Below are positions 1 to 11,488 of a stretch of DNA of 64,000 nucleotides, piece by piece; position 1 is the stretch's first letter, and each line of letters starts with the position of its first letter. The DNA comes from Plasmopara viticola. Taxonomy: Eukaryota; Oomycota; Peronosporomycetes; Peronosporales; Peronosporaceae. The DNA lies in assembly GCA_001695595.3 (NCBI GenBank), contig MBPM02000029.1, positions 167,501 to 231,500 of the forward strand. The letters run 5' to 3'. Position numbers and translations under genes: made by a program. A model generated the notes under the pieces. That model did no database searches and was not told where the DNA came from. It saw nothing but the letters and a program-made list of their open reading frames with translations.

Positions 1-1022
1 TTCGAGTACCAACATATTTGCTCGAACTCAAATCTTTCACCACGAGGGTTCATGATCGGTCGATAGTGCCACGCCGCAAACCGAAGTCCGCAGCATTTCC
101 TACCTCAGACAGCTTACGCTATCCTTTACTTTCATTACGCGCTGGGGTTTCCACACCCTAACACTTGCACATATGTTAGACTGCTTGGTCCGTATTTCAA
201 GACGGGTCAGATCGCTCTATTTCGTCAACGTCCCGAAGGCTACAAGTTACGACTCGCATCAATCCATACACAGCCACACACGCATAGCAAGCTATCCGCA
301 CACGGCGCACACGGAGACCCAAGTCCACTCAAAAGCACGTTGTAGGCACCTCAGTCCCAACCGCGACTACTCGTCCACCAAGATATAACAGACAAATGCA
401 AGCGTAAGCCCTACCTCCTCAGTGGCCATTTCCCGCAGCATACGAACTGACCTTGACGCCCCACCACAGCACAGGGCACCAGCAAGCACACACAGCACAC
501 ACGCCGAGCGCAGCCAAAAAGGCCACTGCAACAGCACACGCACGCATACACTCGCCAATGAAATATACCACGGATTATAGACACTGGAAACAATTTGGTT
601 ACCTTTCAGCAGTTTCAGGTACTCTTTAACTCTATTTTCAAAGTTCTTTTCATCTTTCCCTCACGGTACTTGTATGCTATCGGTCTCGCACCAATATTTA
701 GCTTTAGATGGAATTTACCACCTACTTTGCGCTGCATTCTCAAACAACGCGACTCAAAGAAAACGGGTCGTACGCACAAGCAACTTGGGGACGAACGGGA
801 GTATCACCCTCCATGCTGTCCTCTTTCAAGGAACTTAACCCAAGTGCCCATACTGACCACGCTTCTATAGACTACAATTCGCCGCGCAAAAATTGCACGG
901 AGATTTTAAGCTTGAGCTCATCCCGCTTCACTCGCCGTTACTAGGGGAATCCTTGTTAATTTCTTTTCCTCCGCTTATTAATATGCTTAAGTTCAGCGGG
1001 TAATCTTGCCTGATATCAGGTC
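1..1022 (-). rRNA. 28S rRNA gene, 5' part (unit A, cut by window edge)
   Basis: This is the 5' end of the large-subunit rRNA gene on the minus strand, running off the window at position 1. Positions 965-1022 hold the complement of the conserved LSU start (the stretch with the polypurine before the D1 primer site and the ACCTGATATCA segment that closes the 5.8S/28S stem). The same sequence recurs in unit B at 39593-40612 with scattered substitutions. An AC-rich block at about 240-560 corresponds to an expansion segment and is also present in unit B. The ITS2/28S boundary is placed by analogy with Peronosporales and is good to a few bases. Confidence 0.93.
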
Positions 1023-2944
1023 CAACTGAGATGCATACCGAAATACACATTATTTCCCAAATAAATCGACCCTCGGCAGCCAAAGCTGCCACTCTACTTC
1101 GCAATAGCAAAACTGATTGAAAGCATAGTCACATATAGCTACGGTTCACCGATTCATTAAGCCATCACAGAAATTAATTTAATAAACGCATTGTTTAGCC
1201 GAAGCCAACCATACCGCAAATCAAAAAAAAATCTTTAATGCAACAGCAAACAAACTGGTCGCCGACTGGCCACAATAGACAAACTTCAAACTGGTATAGC
1301 TTAATAAAAGACTTGGTCACTAATGACTACGGTTCATCAAGTTATTATACTGCAACAAGAAAAGAATTTATTAGCATATTTTCAAGCCGAAGCTATCAAA
1401 ACACATACTAAAATATTTTTTCTTATGCTTTAAGTATAAACAAAGTGATCGCCGACTGGTCAAAAACGACAGCCTTCACACAGCATTATAGATTAAAAGA
1501 CTTTAAGCTCATACCTACAGTTCACCATTTTATAATTTTCTATAGCAGAAAAAAAGTTCAAAAAGTGCATTATTAAAGCAGAGCTTTGAATAGCGCTTTT
1601 CATGCCAATTTTCTTCGTGCTTAAGAAAAATAATTCGGTCGCCGACAAGTACCAGCAAAATCTTTCGCAACAATAATGCCGATTAGAAGACTATAGTATC
1701 GAATATAACTACGGTTCACAAAGTTATTCTGCCGCAGCAAAAAATTGTTTTATAAGCACATTATCAAGCCAAAGCCGATATTGTACAAATATATAACAAA
1801 TTTTCTTGAAGTGCTTCAGCAAAAAAAGTGATCGCCGACTTGCTACAAACGACAGCCTTCACACAACATTAAACATTAAAAGACTTTAAGCTCATAACTA
1901 CGGTTCACCATTATATTATTATCTATAGCAGAAAAAAAGTTCAAAAAGTGCATTATTAAGGCAGAGCTTTAAATAGCGCTTTTCATACCAATTTTCTTAG
2001 TGCTTAAGAAAAATAAATCGGTCGCCGACAAGTACAAGCAAAACCTTTCGCAACAATAATGCCGATTAGAAGACTATAGTATCGAATATAACTACGGTTC
2101 ACCAAAGTATTCTGCCGCAGCAAAAAAATGTTTTATAAGCACATTAACAAGCCAAAGCTGATATTGTACGATTATATAACAATTTTTCTTCAAGTGCTTC
2201 AGCAAAAACAATGATCGCCGACTTGCTACAAACGACAGCCTTCACACAACATTACACGTTAAAAGATTTAAGCTCATAACTACGGTTCACCATTTTATTA
2301 TTATCTATAGCAGAAAAAAAGTTCAAAAAGTGCATTATTAAAGCAGAGCTTTAAATAGCGCTTTTCATACCAATTTTCTTAGTGCTTAAGAAAAATAATT
2401 CGGTCGCCGACAAGTACAAGCAAAACCTTTCGCAACAATAATGCCGATTAGAAGACTAAAGTAACCAAGTTATTCTGCCGCAGCAAGAAAAATGTTATAT
2501 AAGCACAGTATCAAGCAAAAGCTGATATAGTTCATATTTATAACAAATTTTCTTAAATGCTTTAGCAAGAAGAAATTGATCGCCGATTGGCTACAGATGA
2601 AAGTCTTTTACAACAGCAAAACCGGTTAAAAGACAAAGCAACGTCGTAACTACGACCCACCAGTAGATGTCATGGCAGAAAGCATACTATATAAGCGTAT
2701 AGCTTAGCCGAGGCCAGCTTCCGCAAATTAAATACTCTTTCATTATTGCCTCGACAAACAAACCGGGAGCAGTTTTGTTACTAATCACACGGTCTAACAA
2801 CCAAAATCGCTATGCTTTTGGAGCAAAGAGAAGTACAGTTAGTACATTTAAAAGGACTCGCAATCAATTTAAAGTTAAGCGCAAGACACTTCACATCTGG
2901 CTTTACTTCCACCGACTACACGGAAGGATGAAATGCCAAGTTTA
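1023..2944 (-). other. ITS2 (unit A), exceptionally long
   Basis: This spacer between 5.8S and 28S is about 1.9 kb, against a few hundred bases in most Peronosporales. The segment next to 28S (about 1030-1210) and the segment next to 5.8S (about 2640-2940) resemble ordinary oomycete ITS2. The middle is filled by tandem repeats carrying a recurring GGTCGCCGAC motif. Such repeat-expanded ITS2 is established for Bremia, Plasmopara, Paraperonospora and allied downy mildews. Confidence 0.9.
1442..2570 (-). repeat. ITS2 tandem repeats, about 384-bp period
   Basis: A unit of about 384 bp built from two related halves recurs. The landmark cgccgacttgctacaaac appears near 1831 and 2216, with a diverged earlier copy near 1447. 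The interleaved half, with cggtcgccgacaagtac, appears near 1635, 2018 and 2401. Unit B keeps only about one such unit, so copy number differs between neighbouring rDNA units. Confidence 0.85.
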
Positions 2945-3107
2945 TTGTACGGACACTGATACAGGCATACTTCCAGGACTAACCCGAAAGTGCAATATGC
3001 GTTCAAAATTTCGATGACTCACTGAATCCTGCAATTCGCATTACGTATCGCAGTTCGCAGCGTTCTTCATCGATGTGCGAGCCTAGACATCCACTGCTGA
3101 AAGTTGT
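2945..3107 (-). rRNA. 5.8S rRNA gene (unit A)
   Basis: About 163 nt. The complement reads ACAACTTTCAGCAGTGGATG at the 5' end, then the universal CGATGAAGAACGCTGCGAAC core, and ends near GTCCGTACAA. It matches the Peronosporales 5.8S throughout and appears undamaged, unlike the unit B copy. Confidence 0.95.
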
Positions 3108-3319
3108 ATCTAGTAAAAGCGAAGACTTTCGTCCTCACAGTATAATCAGTATTTAGTAATGGTTTAAAAATAGCTACTAGCTCGGAATAAATTCCAAACT
3201 ATTTCACTATGATAGGAATCCATTAGCTGCAACCGCCAACAATAAAGTCAGTAGTCGCTGCCTATTTCGTCCCCAACTATTTGGTTGAAACGGTTCACGT
3301 GGAAAGTTTTTAGGTGTGG
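3108..3319 (-). other. ITS1 (unit A)
   Basis: The spacer begins just after the 18S 3' end with CCACACCTAAAAACTTTCCA, the hallmark start of Peronosporomycete ITS1, and continues with the conserved ACGTGAACCGTTTCAACC segment. It ends with a GTGAGGACGAAAGTC-type segment next to 5.8S. Length is about 212 bp and it is fairly AT-rich. Confidence 0.93.
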
Positions 3320-3366
<47 letters not shown>

Positions 3367-3472
3367 ACCTTCCTCTAAATGGCGAGGTTAAAAAAAGTTC
3401 CATCAATCCACTCGCAATAAAGCAAGCGGACTCACGGTCCCAATTTTTCACCGAGTCATTCAATCGGTAGGT

Positions 3473-3506
<34 letters not shown>

Positions 3507-3949
3507 ATCAACGCAAGCTGATGACTTGCATTTACTAGGAATTCCTCGTTCAAGACTGAAAATTGCAACAGTCTATCCTTAGCACGATGCGCATTCGCAA
3601 TTACCCAGACCTATCGATCAAGGTTATATACTCGTTGAACGCATCAGTGTAGCGCGCGTGCGGCCCAGAACATCTAAGGCCATCACAGACCTGTTATTGC
3701 CTCCAACTTCCTCTGGTTTGATTACCCAAAAGTCCCTCTAAGAAGTCCACAAACCTACCAAAAATGGTAAGCGGGCTATTTAGCACGCGGAGGTCTCGTT
3801 CGTTAACTAAATTAACCAGACAAATCACTCCACCAACTAAGAACGGCCATGCACCACCACCCATAGAATCAAGAAAGAGCTCTCAATCTGTCAATCCTTA
3901 CTATGTCTGGTCCTGGTAAGCTTTCACGTGTTGAGTCAAATTAAGCCGC

Positions 3950-3980
<31 letters not shown>

Positions 3981-3981
3981 G

Positions 3982-4016
<35 letters not shown>

Positions 4017-4595
4017 GCGGAACCCAAAGACTTTGATTTCTCATACGGTGCTGACAAGGTCATTTTAAGTAAACGACTGCCAATCCCGAGTCGGCATAGT
4101 TTATGGTTAAGACTACGATGGAATCTAATCATCTTCGATCCCCTAACTTTCGTTCTTGATTAATGAAAACCTCCTTGGTAAATGCTTTCGCCTAAGCTCA
4201 TCTTTCAGCGATCCAAGAATTTCACCTCTGACGCTGAAATATGAATACCCCCAACTGTCCCTATTAATCATTACTCTGGTAAGCAAACCAACAAAATAGA
4301 CCACCAAAGTCATATCTTATTATTCCATGCTAATGTATTCAAATGAGCTAACGCCTGCTTTAAACACTCTAATTTATTCACAGTAAACGATGTAAGTTCA
4401 ACAATCCACAAACTTAATGGCAGAAAGGCAACCTCACAAAAAATGCTTCGAACATCCATAAGTACACACTCCCAAAGGGAACGGACCGGACATCCAAAGC
4501 AGAAATCCAACTACGAGCTTTTTAACTGCAACGACTTTAATATACGCTATTGGAGCTGGAATTACCGCGGCTGCTGGCACCAGACTTGCCCTCCA
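3320..4595 (-). rRNA. 18S rRNA gene, 3' part (unit A, interrupted)
   Basis: Small-subunit rRNA from the 530-loop region to the 3' end. The 3' terminus (complement AGGTGAACCTGCGGAAGGAT then CATTA at 3320) is complete. The universal primer-519 region (complement of attaccgcggctgctgg, 4561-4577) is directly followed by accagacttgccctcca and then by retrotransposon sequence. The 5' part resumes at 11491. The gene is therefore split by about 6.9 kb and is not expected to give functional SSU rRNA. Confidence 0.95.
4579..4595 (-). repeat. 18S target-site duplication, copy 1 (unit A)
   Basis: The 17-nt 18S sequence accagacttgccctcca is repeated at 11489-11505, exactly bracketing the inserted array. 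The 18S sequence continues correctly only if one copy is removed. Shorter internal copies occur at 9175 and 9647. Confidence 0.93.
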
Positions 4596-7500
4596 GATCA
4601 ACGAAACAGAATCGACTATTGCCTCATGACTACAGATCTTTTCGTTGCAAACTACCAAGGCTCTCGCTATATCACCGAGAAAAAATGGCTCCATGAAGAT
4701 CACTACCCAGTGGAATTCCATCTCGCGTCGCCAAACCACCCAGGTCCTAAGAGACTGCCATGGAAATGCCCACGCTGGTTGCTGGATGTCCCATTGGTCA
4801 AAACAACCCTCGCTGGAACTCTCGAGTGCCTTGCAAAGCGGCTTCGTTGGTTCCCCGGCTCAAACCCCGGAGTTCTGTTGGACGAGCACAAAGCAGCTGA
4901 TCGTGCATTTCTTCAAGAAATGCAACACGCCTTGAAGAATAAAGACGATGAGCGTCTAGCAACGTTACGAACGGCCGTTCGAATGGCCAAGGCTCTCGAT
5001 ACAGCCTGCCCATCTGCCACAACGCGCCACGATCTTATTGAAGCCCGGAGTGCCTAAAGGCACAGGAAGACTTCTTCGCCGAGCACCGAGAAACTACTAA
5101 GTTTGATCGAGATATCACGGAAGGAGAGCGTGGGTCTGCCTACTTCTTTCGTCCCCCCACGAATAGCGCTCACGCCGTTACGATCCCCAACGCAACTCGC
5201 CCAAACGGTACTACAACTGAAGATGCAATGGAAGTGGCTGAGACTCATCGCCAGTATTGGGGGTCTGTCTTTCAATCTCCTTCGTGGGATCTCCGAGACA
5301 CCTCGCCTCCTCGCCGTTACGAACCGGTGCAACTACAAGGCCTCCTTAAATATACAACGACTCGACTTACGGAAGACCAACGTCGAAAGCTCGACGCCCC
5401 ATTCACTGCCAATGACTTCTACTTGGCGATTCGCAATTCTCCAAAAGGCCGTTCGGCAGGTTACGATGGGTTACCGGCAGAATATTACCAGCTTAAGACT
5501 TCACTTTGGGCACAAGTATATGAAATGGTTTACGCAACCAACTTTGACCGTGGAAAAATGTCCAAGTCTCAACGAAAAGCCTATATATCACTGCTATTTA
5601 AGGGCGGTGATTGCAGCCTCCCCAGTAGTTATCGTCCGATCACGTTGCTAAACCATGATGCCAAGCTTGGACCGAAGATCCTTGCCTGGCGTCTTCGAGA
5701 TATCCTTTCGCTACTGCTACACTCAGACCAAACCGGATTCGTTAAAGGGAGATCCATTCGGCACGCTCTTCTACGGTTCCAAGATCTCATGACTTTAGCA
5801 CGGCGGCTCAAACGGGGACGGGCCGGTGCAGTGCCCCTCGACTACGCGAAATCATTTGACAGCGTCCTTTGGACGGCCCTTTTACTTGTTCTTCGGCATA
5901 TGAATTTTGGCGACGTCTTTTGCGACTGGATCATGACTTTCTTTCGCCACACGCTCGTTAGCGTTCAAGTTAACGGAACGGCAAGCAAGTTTTTTGAGCT
6001 AGGATGCGGTGTTAGACAAGGTGATCCGCTCTCACCAGCGCATTTTGTTTTGTTCATCGAACCACTTCTCTGCTTCCTGCGTACTCAAACTGGTCACCTC
6101 GGCCTTCAAGTTTCGAGAGACGAAGAAACACATCACCTGCTGGTGTTTGCTGATGATTGCACGGGACTTCTCCGTGACCTCGGCGATGCCCCGGAATTCA
6201 TTAATGCCGTCAATACGTACGCAGTCGCTGCTGGCCTTCGCCTCAACATTCACAAGACTCATATATTCCCCTTTTCGCCGATGCCAATAGAGCTCAGACG
6301 CACGCTCGAGGACATTGGATGGGACGTTACTCCAGATGATGGTGCGGTACGTCTCCTAGGGATTTTTGTTAGCCCCTCACTTCCGACTAGCTCTCGTTTT
6401 CCGAGGCTTCTCAAAGCAATGGTGGAACGGTGCCGCCTCTGGAGGTATCGCGCCAGGACGCTTCGCGGTCGCGCTGTTATTCTCCGCGCCATTGTTCTCC
6501 CCTTACTATGGTATACGACGGCGGTAACTCGAGTGCCGGTCGACGTTGCGAAACAAGTGAAGCGCTTGTGCAAGTCCTTCCTCTTCAAAAAAGAAATCTC
6601 CGAAACGCGGAACTTCAAAGGTCCGATGCCTGAAGAATGGCTAAACTGGCCAACGTCACAAGGTGGCCTTGGGTTACCAGAAACGCTTGCCTTCAGCCAC
6701 GCTGAAGTCCAGCTGTGCTCTTTGCGGGATGCGATGTCATCAGTCGTTGTCATGAACCGCGTCCCCCGATGGTTTGCGCCTGCATTTTTTCTGTTTCAAG
6801 AGGCACAAGAGTATGGCAGCGTCGGTTTCGACATTCTCTATGCTCCGATACCAGGTGACTCACCGTGCGAGAGCCCTGGTGCGGCCTCGCAACATTTTGG
6901 ATAGAGCCTCTTCGTGTTTGGCACAAGCTTGTTGGAACCCACTGCACGCTGGAAGTGCTCAAGTGGGCGGAAATGGATATTCCGTACTGGTACAACCGCT
7001 TCCTGCACGCCAGCCGAACAGGGAGGCTCACCGGCCCCGCCTCTAAGAATTCCCACCTTTTTATCTCACAGGGTTACGTTCGTCTCCAAGATTTTGTGGA
7101 GCGCCACGGACAGTTACCGACGAGAGACCTCTGCAAGCGCATTATTCGTGAAGAACATTTTGACACACCAAGCAAATGGTCCTTCGCTGCTGGATTCTTT
7201 ACGCGCCAAGTTGTACGACTCCTTGACGTGGACGTCACTGAAAGACCTGTTGAGGGACCCCATCTGCAAGCACAGTTCTGTGCTGCCGCACACGCTTGGA
7301 CGTTCGACAAAGTTCTCTTTGTTAACGGAACAAACCACGAATTCTACCACTTGCTACACAGGCTCCCGCCCATCACACGGCAACCCCATCGACCGCTCGG
7401 AATTACCGACGAACCAGACTGGAAGGACCTGTGGCGACGAGAGCGAGGATTGGACCGTGATGTACTGCCCGTCCTCAGCGACATCAAATTTCGTCTTCAG

Positions 7501-8412
7501 CACAACGGACTCAACGTACGCATGAAATACCGGCACCAGACAGAGGATATTTTATGCGTTCATGAATGTGGTGAAGTGGAAGATGCGGAACACCTCTACT
7601 GGAGATACTCCCTTGCACAGGCGGTCTGGGACTCCTTTCTTCCGGAAATTAACCGCCTCTTAGTTCACGCCGTCTCATGGTCAGCGATCGTTTACCTCCA
7701 AGGCCTTGTTGTCTCTCCAGAACAACTCACCACATACGGGAGTCACAACATTCTTCGTGTATTCAATGTGATCCGGTGTAGTGTTCTCTACATGCTTTGG
7801 CTCCACCGGAACGACTGCCTTTGGAATAACAGCATATCTAACATCGAATTTGTTCGTGAACGCGCCAAGGCCTACATTCGGCTTCATCTACAACGACTCC
7901 TAAAATGAAGTAACCCGAGACCTCAAGCTCTTTGTCGCGCATGGATACCTGATCAACGGTTACCCGCTAGATTGTCAGCGGCTTCTTTGGCAATCAACGC
8001 GAGCGCTTTAATAGCAGCTCCGCGCTGAGACCGACCGGATCCGCGTGCCGATACTTGCCCCAAGTCCACTTCAGCGACAGTCCTGTCAGAGGCAAGCTCG
8101 CCTTCGCCTTCGGCCACGCTCCCCTCTTCGACACACACGTCCTCGCTGTCCACAGAGGCTGAGGCTACCGTCATTTCGCGCAAACTAGCTGTTGCAGCGT
8201 TTAACTGGATGCGCTCCGTTTCCAGTGTTTCCGCGCACCCAGGCTCCTCGGCGAGCAACAAAGCATTGCTGGCAGCAACGGCAGCCGCTCGCTCAGCTCT
8301 TATGGCCGCCAGCTCCCGAGTGCAACTGGCGGTCGAGACAATCCCCGACACCATAGCCACATCAGCACCTGGCTCGGCGGCGCGCCCACCAGACCCTCTA
8401 GAACGCCCGTGA
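4596..8412 (+). pseudogene. ORF2 of the 18S element: APE (C-terminal part), reverse transcriptase, zinc ribbon; frameshifted
   Basis: Polyprotein for target-primed reverse transcription. 4596-5057 gives the end of an APE-type endonuclease (RIDYCLMTTDLF, then HEDHYPVEF in the place of the usual SDH-like catalytic His motif). 5228-6904 (558 codons open) is the RT: PDGLPAEYY-like entry (YDGLPAEYYQ), SYRPITLLNHDAKLGPKIL, motif A LDYAKSFDSV, GVRQGDPLSPAHF, and catalytic FADD at 6146-6157. 6865-7908 is the C-terminal region with LRLQHN-like FRLQHNGL and a CX4C...H zinc ribbon of the zf-RVT type (CVHECGEVEDAEHLYW) in which the last Cys is replaced by Tyr. Two frameshifts (about 5060-5230 and about 6870-6900) break it. 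After TGA at 7906 the same frame stays open, bar one TGA at 8026, to 8412 as an Ala/Ser-rich extension. Confidence 0.88.
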
Positions 8413-8812
8413 CACATGAGAGGCCCGGTGGGGTACCAGCGACACCTTCAGCAGACTGGTTTTGGTTAGCGGTTCCTTGGCGACTGCCAGTAAACAAGGA
8501 AACTGGTTCTTGGTACTCTTCCGTAGCCATCGTACTTACCTGGATATTAACGGTACACCTGTGCCTTACTTGGAAAATTGAAAAGTGACTACATCCAAGA
8601 ACCGTCGGTAGTACAAGACACATCCAAACAACACTTCAGCAACATCCCAACCCCCGATACCGTATACCTGCATATTTCAAGAGCCTCCACAACTTGATTC
8701 TCAAATCGACGGAAATCAACCTGAAATTCTATACTTGACGTGGACCACACAATTTTTGTGCACCACACACCTCAGTACATTAGCAGAAAAAAGTACTAAA
8801 AAATTTAAACCA
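4596..8812 (+). mobile_element. 18S-targeted non-LTR retrotransposon, 5'-truncated (copy A1)
   Basis: The element starts inside the APE endonuclease domain, directly after the 18S target sequence, so it is 5'-truncated as expected from incomplete target-primed reverse transcription. It contains the rest of ORF2 (linker, RT, C-terminal zinc ribbon) in three frames, then a GC-rich stretch and a 3' tail ending near 8812 in an AT-rich run finishing aaatttaaacc. It is antisense to 18S. A fragment of a short related element follows without a recognisable target copy between them. Relation to the 28S and 5S elements of this window is clear from protein motifs. Confidence 0.88.
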
Positions 8813-9174
8813 TCTCACTGGAGCAATACAAGATCACTACCGACACCAGCTTCGTTGGCTCCAAGCGCGGCAGACGTCTTTATATTGCTACGGAAGCAAC
8901 AACATCTACTGCGCCGACCTTTTTCGGACTGCGTAATCATTACAGCAAACATTCGGGCAACATCCAAGCAACATCCTGACCTCCAATCCTCTATACCTTT
9001 ATCATTCGGAAACCTCTACAACTTTATCCTCGATTTGGCCAGATACAACCTCAAAGTTTATATTTTGGGTGGACCTTACTATTTTGGGTTCCCTACATAG
9101 CTTGAGGACAAAGTCGACCTGTATATCATTCGCTACCATTTTTTTAGATTAAAAGTAAAAAAACATTATTTAAG
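8813..9174 (+). mobile_element. Fragment of short non-autonomous 18S-site element
   Basis: Begins at tctcactggagcaatacaag and closely matches A2 (from about 9270) and the 3' part of B2 (from about 47870), including the gcggcagacgtcttta segment, the ggtgga/attttggg motif and the tail ending aaaacattatttaa. It is followed at 9175 by a target-site copy. No target copy precedes it, so it either recombined onto A1 or is the true 3' end of A1 after an internal duplication: a diverged version of the same tail can be seen at 8640-8790. Confidence 0.7.
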
Positions 9175-9189
9175 CAGACTTGCCCTCCA
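9175..9189 (-). repeat. Internal 18S target-site copy (unit A)
   Basis: cagacttgccctcca, identical to the 18S target, placed between two retroelement copies. It shows that the next element integrated into a target sequence regenerated by an earlier insertion. Confidence 0.9.
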
Positions 9190-9646
9190 CGGGCTGGGAC
9201 TTGCACAGCTCGTACCGCTCCGGGCTAGGCCACGTCCGTATCCGACACCGCTGACGCCTGCTCGTACCACCTCACTGGAGCAAGACAAGATCACTACCGA
9301 CCCCACCTTCATTGGCTCCAAGCGCGGCAGACGTCTTTATATTGCTACGAAAACAACGACATCTACTGTGCCGACCTTTTTCGGACTGCGTAATCATTAC
9401 AGCAAATATTCGGGCGACATCCAAGCAACATTCGGACCTCCAATCCTCTTTACCTCTATCATTTTGGAAACCTCTACAGGCTTCTTTATCCTCGACCTTT
9501 GGACAGCATATTCAACCTTCGGAAAGTCTTATATTTTGGGTGGACCACACTATTTTGGGTGCACTATATAGCTTGAGGACGAAATCGACCTGTATATCAT
9601 TCGCTACCATTTCTTCCAGATGATAAGTAATAAAACATTATTTAAC
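9190..9646 (+). mobile_element. Short non-autonomous 18S-site element (copy A2)
   Basis: A complete unit of about 457 bp bounded by target-site copies on both sides. The first ~90 bp (cgggctgggacttgcac to the ctgacgcctgctc region) is shared with the start of the ORF3 copies A3 and B3. The rest (gagcaagacaagatcact onward) is shared with 8813-9174 and B2. It ends in the tail type aaaacattatttaac. The short reading frames inside are broken; I see no conserved protein, so it probably moves using another element's RT. Confidence 0.8.
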
Positions 9647-9661
9647 CAGACTTGCCCTCAA
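9647..9661 (-). repeat. Internal 18S target-site copy with one change (unit A)
   Basis: cagacttgccctcaa, one substitution from the canonical target, separating A2 from A3. Confidence 0.85.
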
Positions 9662-9662
9662 C

Positions 9663-10992
9663 GGGGTGGGACTTGCAGAGCTCGCACCGCTCCGGGTTAG
9701 GCCACGTGCCGCATTCGACACCGCTGACGCCTGCTTGTACCACCTTAAGGGAGCACGAGCCATTGACCGCCAACATTATCGCTGTCGTTTCTCATTTCCG
9801 AGACATGGTCAATACGGTCGCGCAAGAACACGAAGCCTCTTGCACTTCCGCATGTCCCATGGATGCCGCTGTTGACTGTGCTGAGCCCAACGGATCATCG
9901 ACAGATGTCATCCCAGATTTGTCCGAGCTTCTTCCTACAGGCCGTCTAAACGACTCACCCCAGAATGTGCAACAGTCCGGCAAGCGGCCCGCGATTCCGC
10001 CGAGTCTACTAGTTTCGAGACGGCATCGCCCCTAGAGAACCCGTCGCAAACGACCGGCATGCACCTCCGCTCCGGGGCTGTCAAAGACAACGGTCCTCCC
10101 CCAAAGCGGCTGCGTACCACAAAGGCTGGTCCTAAACAAGATCGAGCCCAAGTCGGTCCGGACAGCATGACTTCCGAGCATTTCCCTTTCCTCATTGTGG
10201 ACAAACGCCGTGACGAACCCAAGCGCGGTCGTTGTTACCATGTCCGTTTCCTCGATGGACATGACGAATGGATACCAAGACAGTCCCTGGTTGAAGACGG
10301 CCAAGAGGGCCTCTGCGACTGGGTCGACTGGTGGTACGACGAAGATTTACAGCTGACCAAGCCATTTATCTGCTACATGAAAGGCCTCCCTGACTACCAC
10401 AAATATATGACGGCCTCGGACGGAGGTAACTGCGTTGTTCAAGCCATTAATGCGCTGTACAAGATTGCGGATCATGACGTGTATATCACTCGTAAGCACT
10501 GGAAAACTATTTTGTTTCGAAAACAACATCGCTCCTCTCACCGGGATCGGCATTGCCCAAACCAAGAAGCTCCTACGTTGGATGGAGCACAAGAATGAGG
10601 GATCCTCGCCCGTTTCTATCAAGCGCAAGCTGCTGGATATAAATCTCTTTCGCGGCATGGGCAAAGAAGTCCGATCCATCTTTGATACTAAACTTCAGCC
10701 TGGTCTCTACCTCGTTTACTGTGAACTTTCTGAGATGTTGAGCCACGGAATAGCCTTGCAAGTGAAAGGAATTCGTCGCTCTCATCAAATTTACGATGAC
10801 GGCAAATGGATCGGCATATTGGACGCTATGGATTGGCTTTATCGGGTTCGTGGTATTTACCGCATCGAGTTGATTTCTCGTCTTTCGCCACACGCCACGA
10901 CTTTCGACGGTCATCGCGCTACCAAGTCCAAGAGCAAAACTCGGCGAAGTCAAGCAAAAAAGCAAGTGGCAAACAACTTGACTTCCAACTAA
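9663..10992 (+). pseudogene. ORF3 (chromo-like / cysteine-protease-like protein), frameshifted copy A3
   Basis: Homologous to the intact protein at 43598-45055. Three frames are needed: to 10035 (N-terminal region), 10059-10598 (HLRSGAVKDNGPP, the chromo-like YHVRFLDGHDEWIP and the candidate catalytic block DGGNCVVQAINALYK), and 10435-10992 (TGIGIAQTKKLLRWMEHK, the His block SHGIALQVKG, and the basic C-terminus). The first break is a lost C in a C-rich run (about 9985-10005), the second an extra base near 10505-10520 in the HW-F segment. Both breaks recur in copy B3. The start is truncated, so no native initiation codon is present. Confidence 0.85.
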
Positions 10993-11094
10993 CAACAAAC
11001 TTGCTTGTTGACCATTACTGCACGAACTTACTTTCTTTTTCTTCACATTTATTGACGATGACGTAGATTTCTTGTATGGACGACAATTGTATTT

Positions 11095-11345
11095 TCACGC
11101 CGAACTTTTGATTTTGCGAAAGCAACAAGCTCTTAGCGGTTTCAACCACACTCTTTTGGCGAACGCAACCAGCTTTTGGCTGTTTTTCGCCACACTTTTT
11201 TTGCGAAAGCACTTAGCTTTTTTGGAAGCTTCACCGCCCTTCTTTAAGCGAAAGTATTTAGCTTTTTTGGCGAATGGGATGGATTTTTTTTGCGAAAGCA
11301 TTTTGCTTTTCAGCGGTTTTTCCGCTCTACTCTTTATTATTAAGG
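11095..11345 (+). repeat. 3' UTR hairpin array of the ORF3 element (A3)
   Basis: A degenerate 45-50 bp motif, (t)gcgaaagca followed a few bases later by agctttt, repeats four to five times. Each copy can fold as an AAAGC/GCTTT stem with a 5-6 nt loop. The array is conserved in B1 (45180-45400) and B3 (49690-49915). Its position just before the 3' end suggests a structure read by the RT or stabilising the transcript; that role is inference. Small open frames on both strands here are by-products of the repeat. Confidence 0.65.
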
Positions 11346-11488
11346 GTGATCCTGCCGCTTTTACGCCAAGAAATAATCATACGTTGATTGATTATGTCTC
11401 CAGAACCTAAACATTTTCAATGACTTCGGTCCTAGGCAAGCCAGCTATAGATATTTTCGTATAAATCCAATAATAAAATCACTATTAA

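Noticed and set aside
1..4594. Many 60-90 codon ORFs inside 28S, ITS and 18S
   Set aside because: They overlap rRNA genes on the other strand or spacers and show no conservation as proteins.
7953..8417. 155-codon minus-strand ORF, Ala/Glu-rich
   Set aside because: It is the reverse of the ORF2-frame extension in copy A1. High GC opens both strands, there is no family signature, and it is absent from unit B.
11072..11410. Phe/Lys-rich ORFs in the 3' UTR of ORF3 elements
   Set aside because: Generated by the hairpin repeats on both strands; frame is not preserved among A3, B1 and B3.
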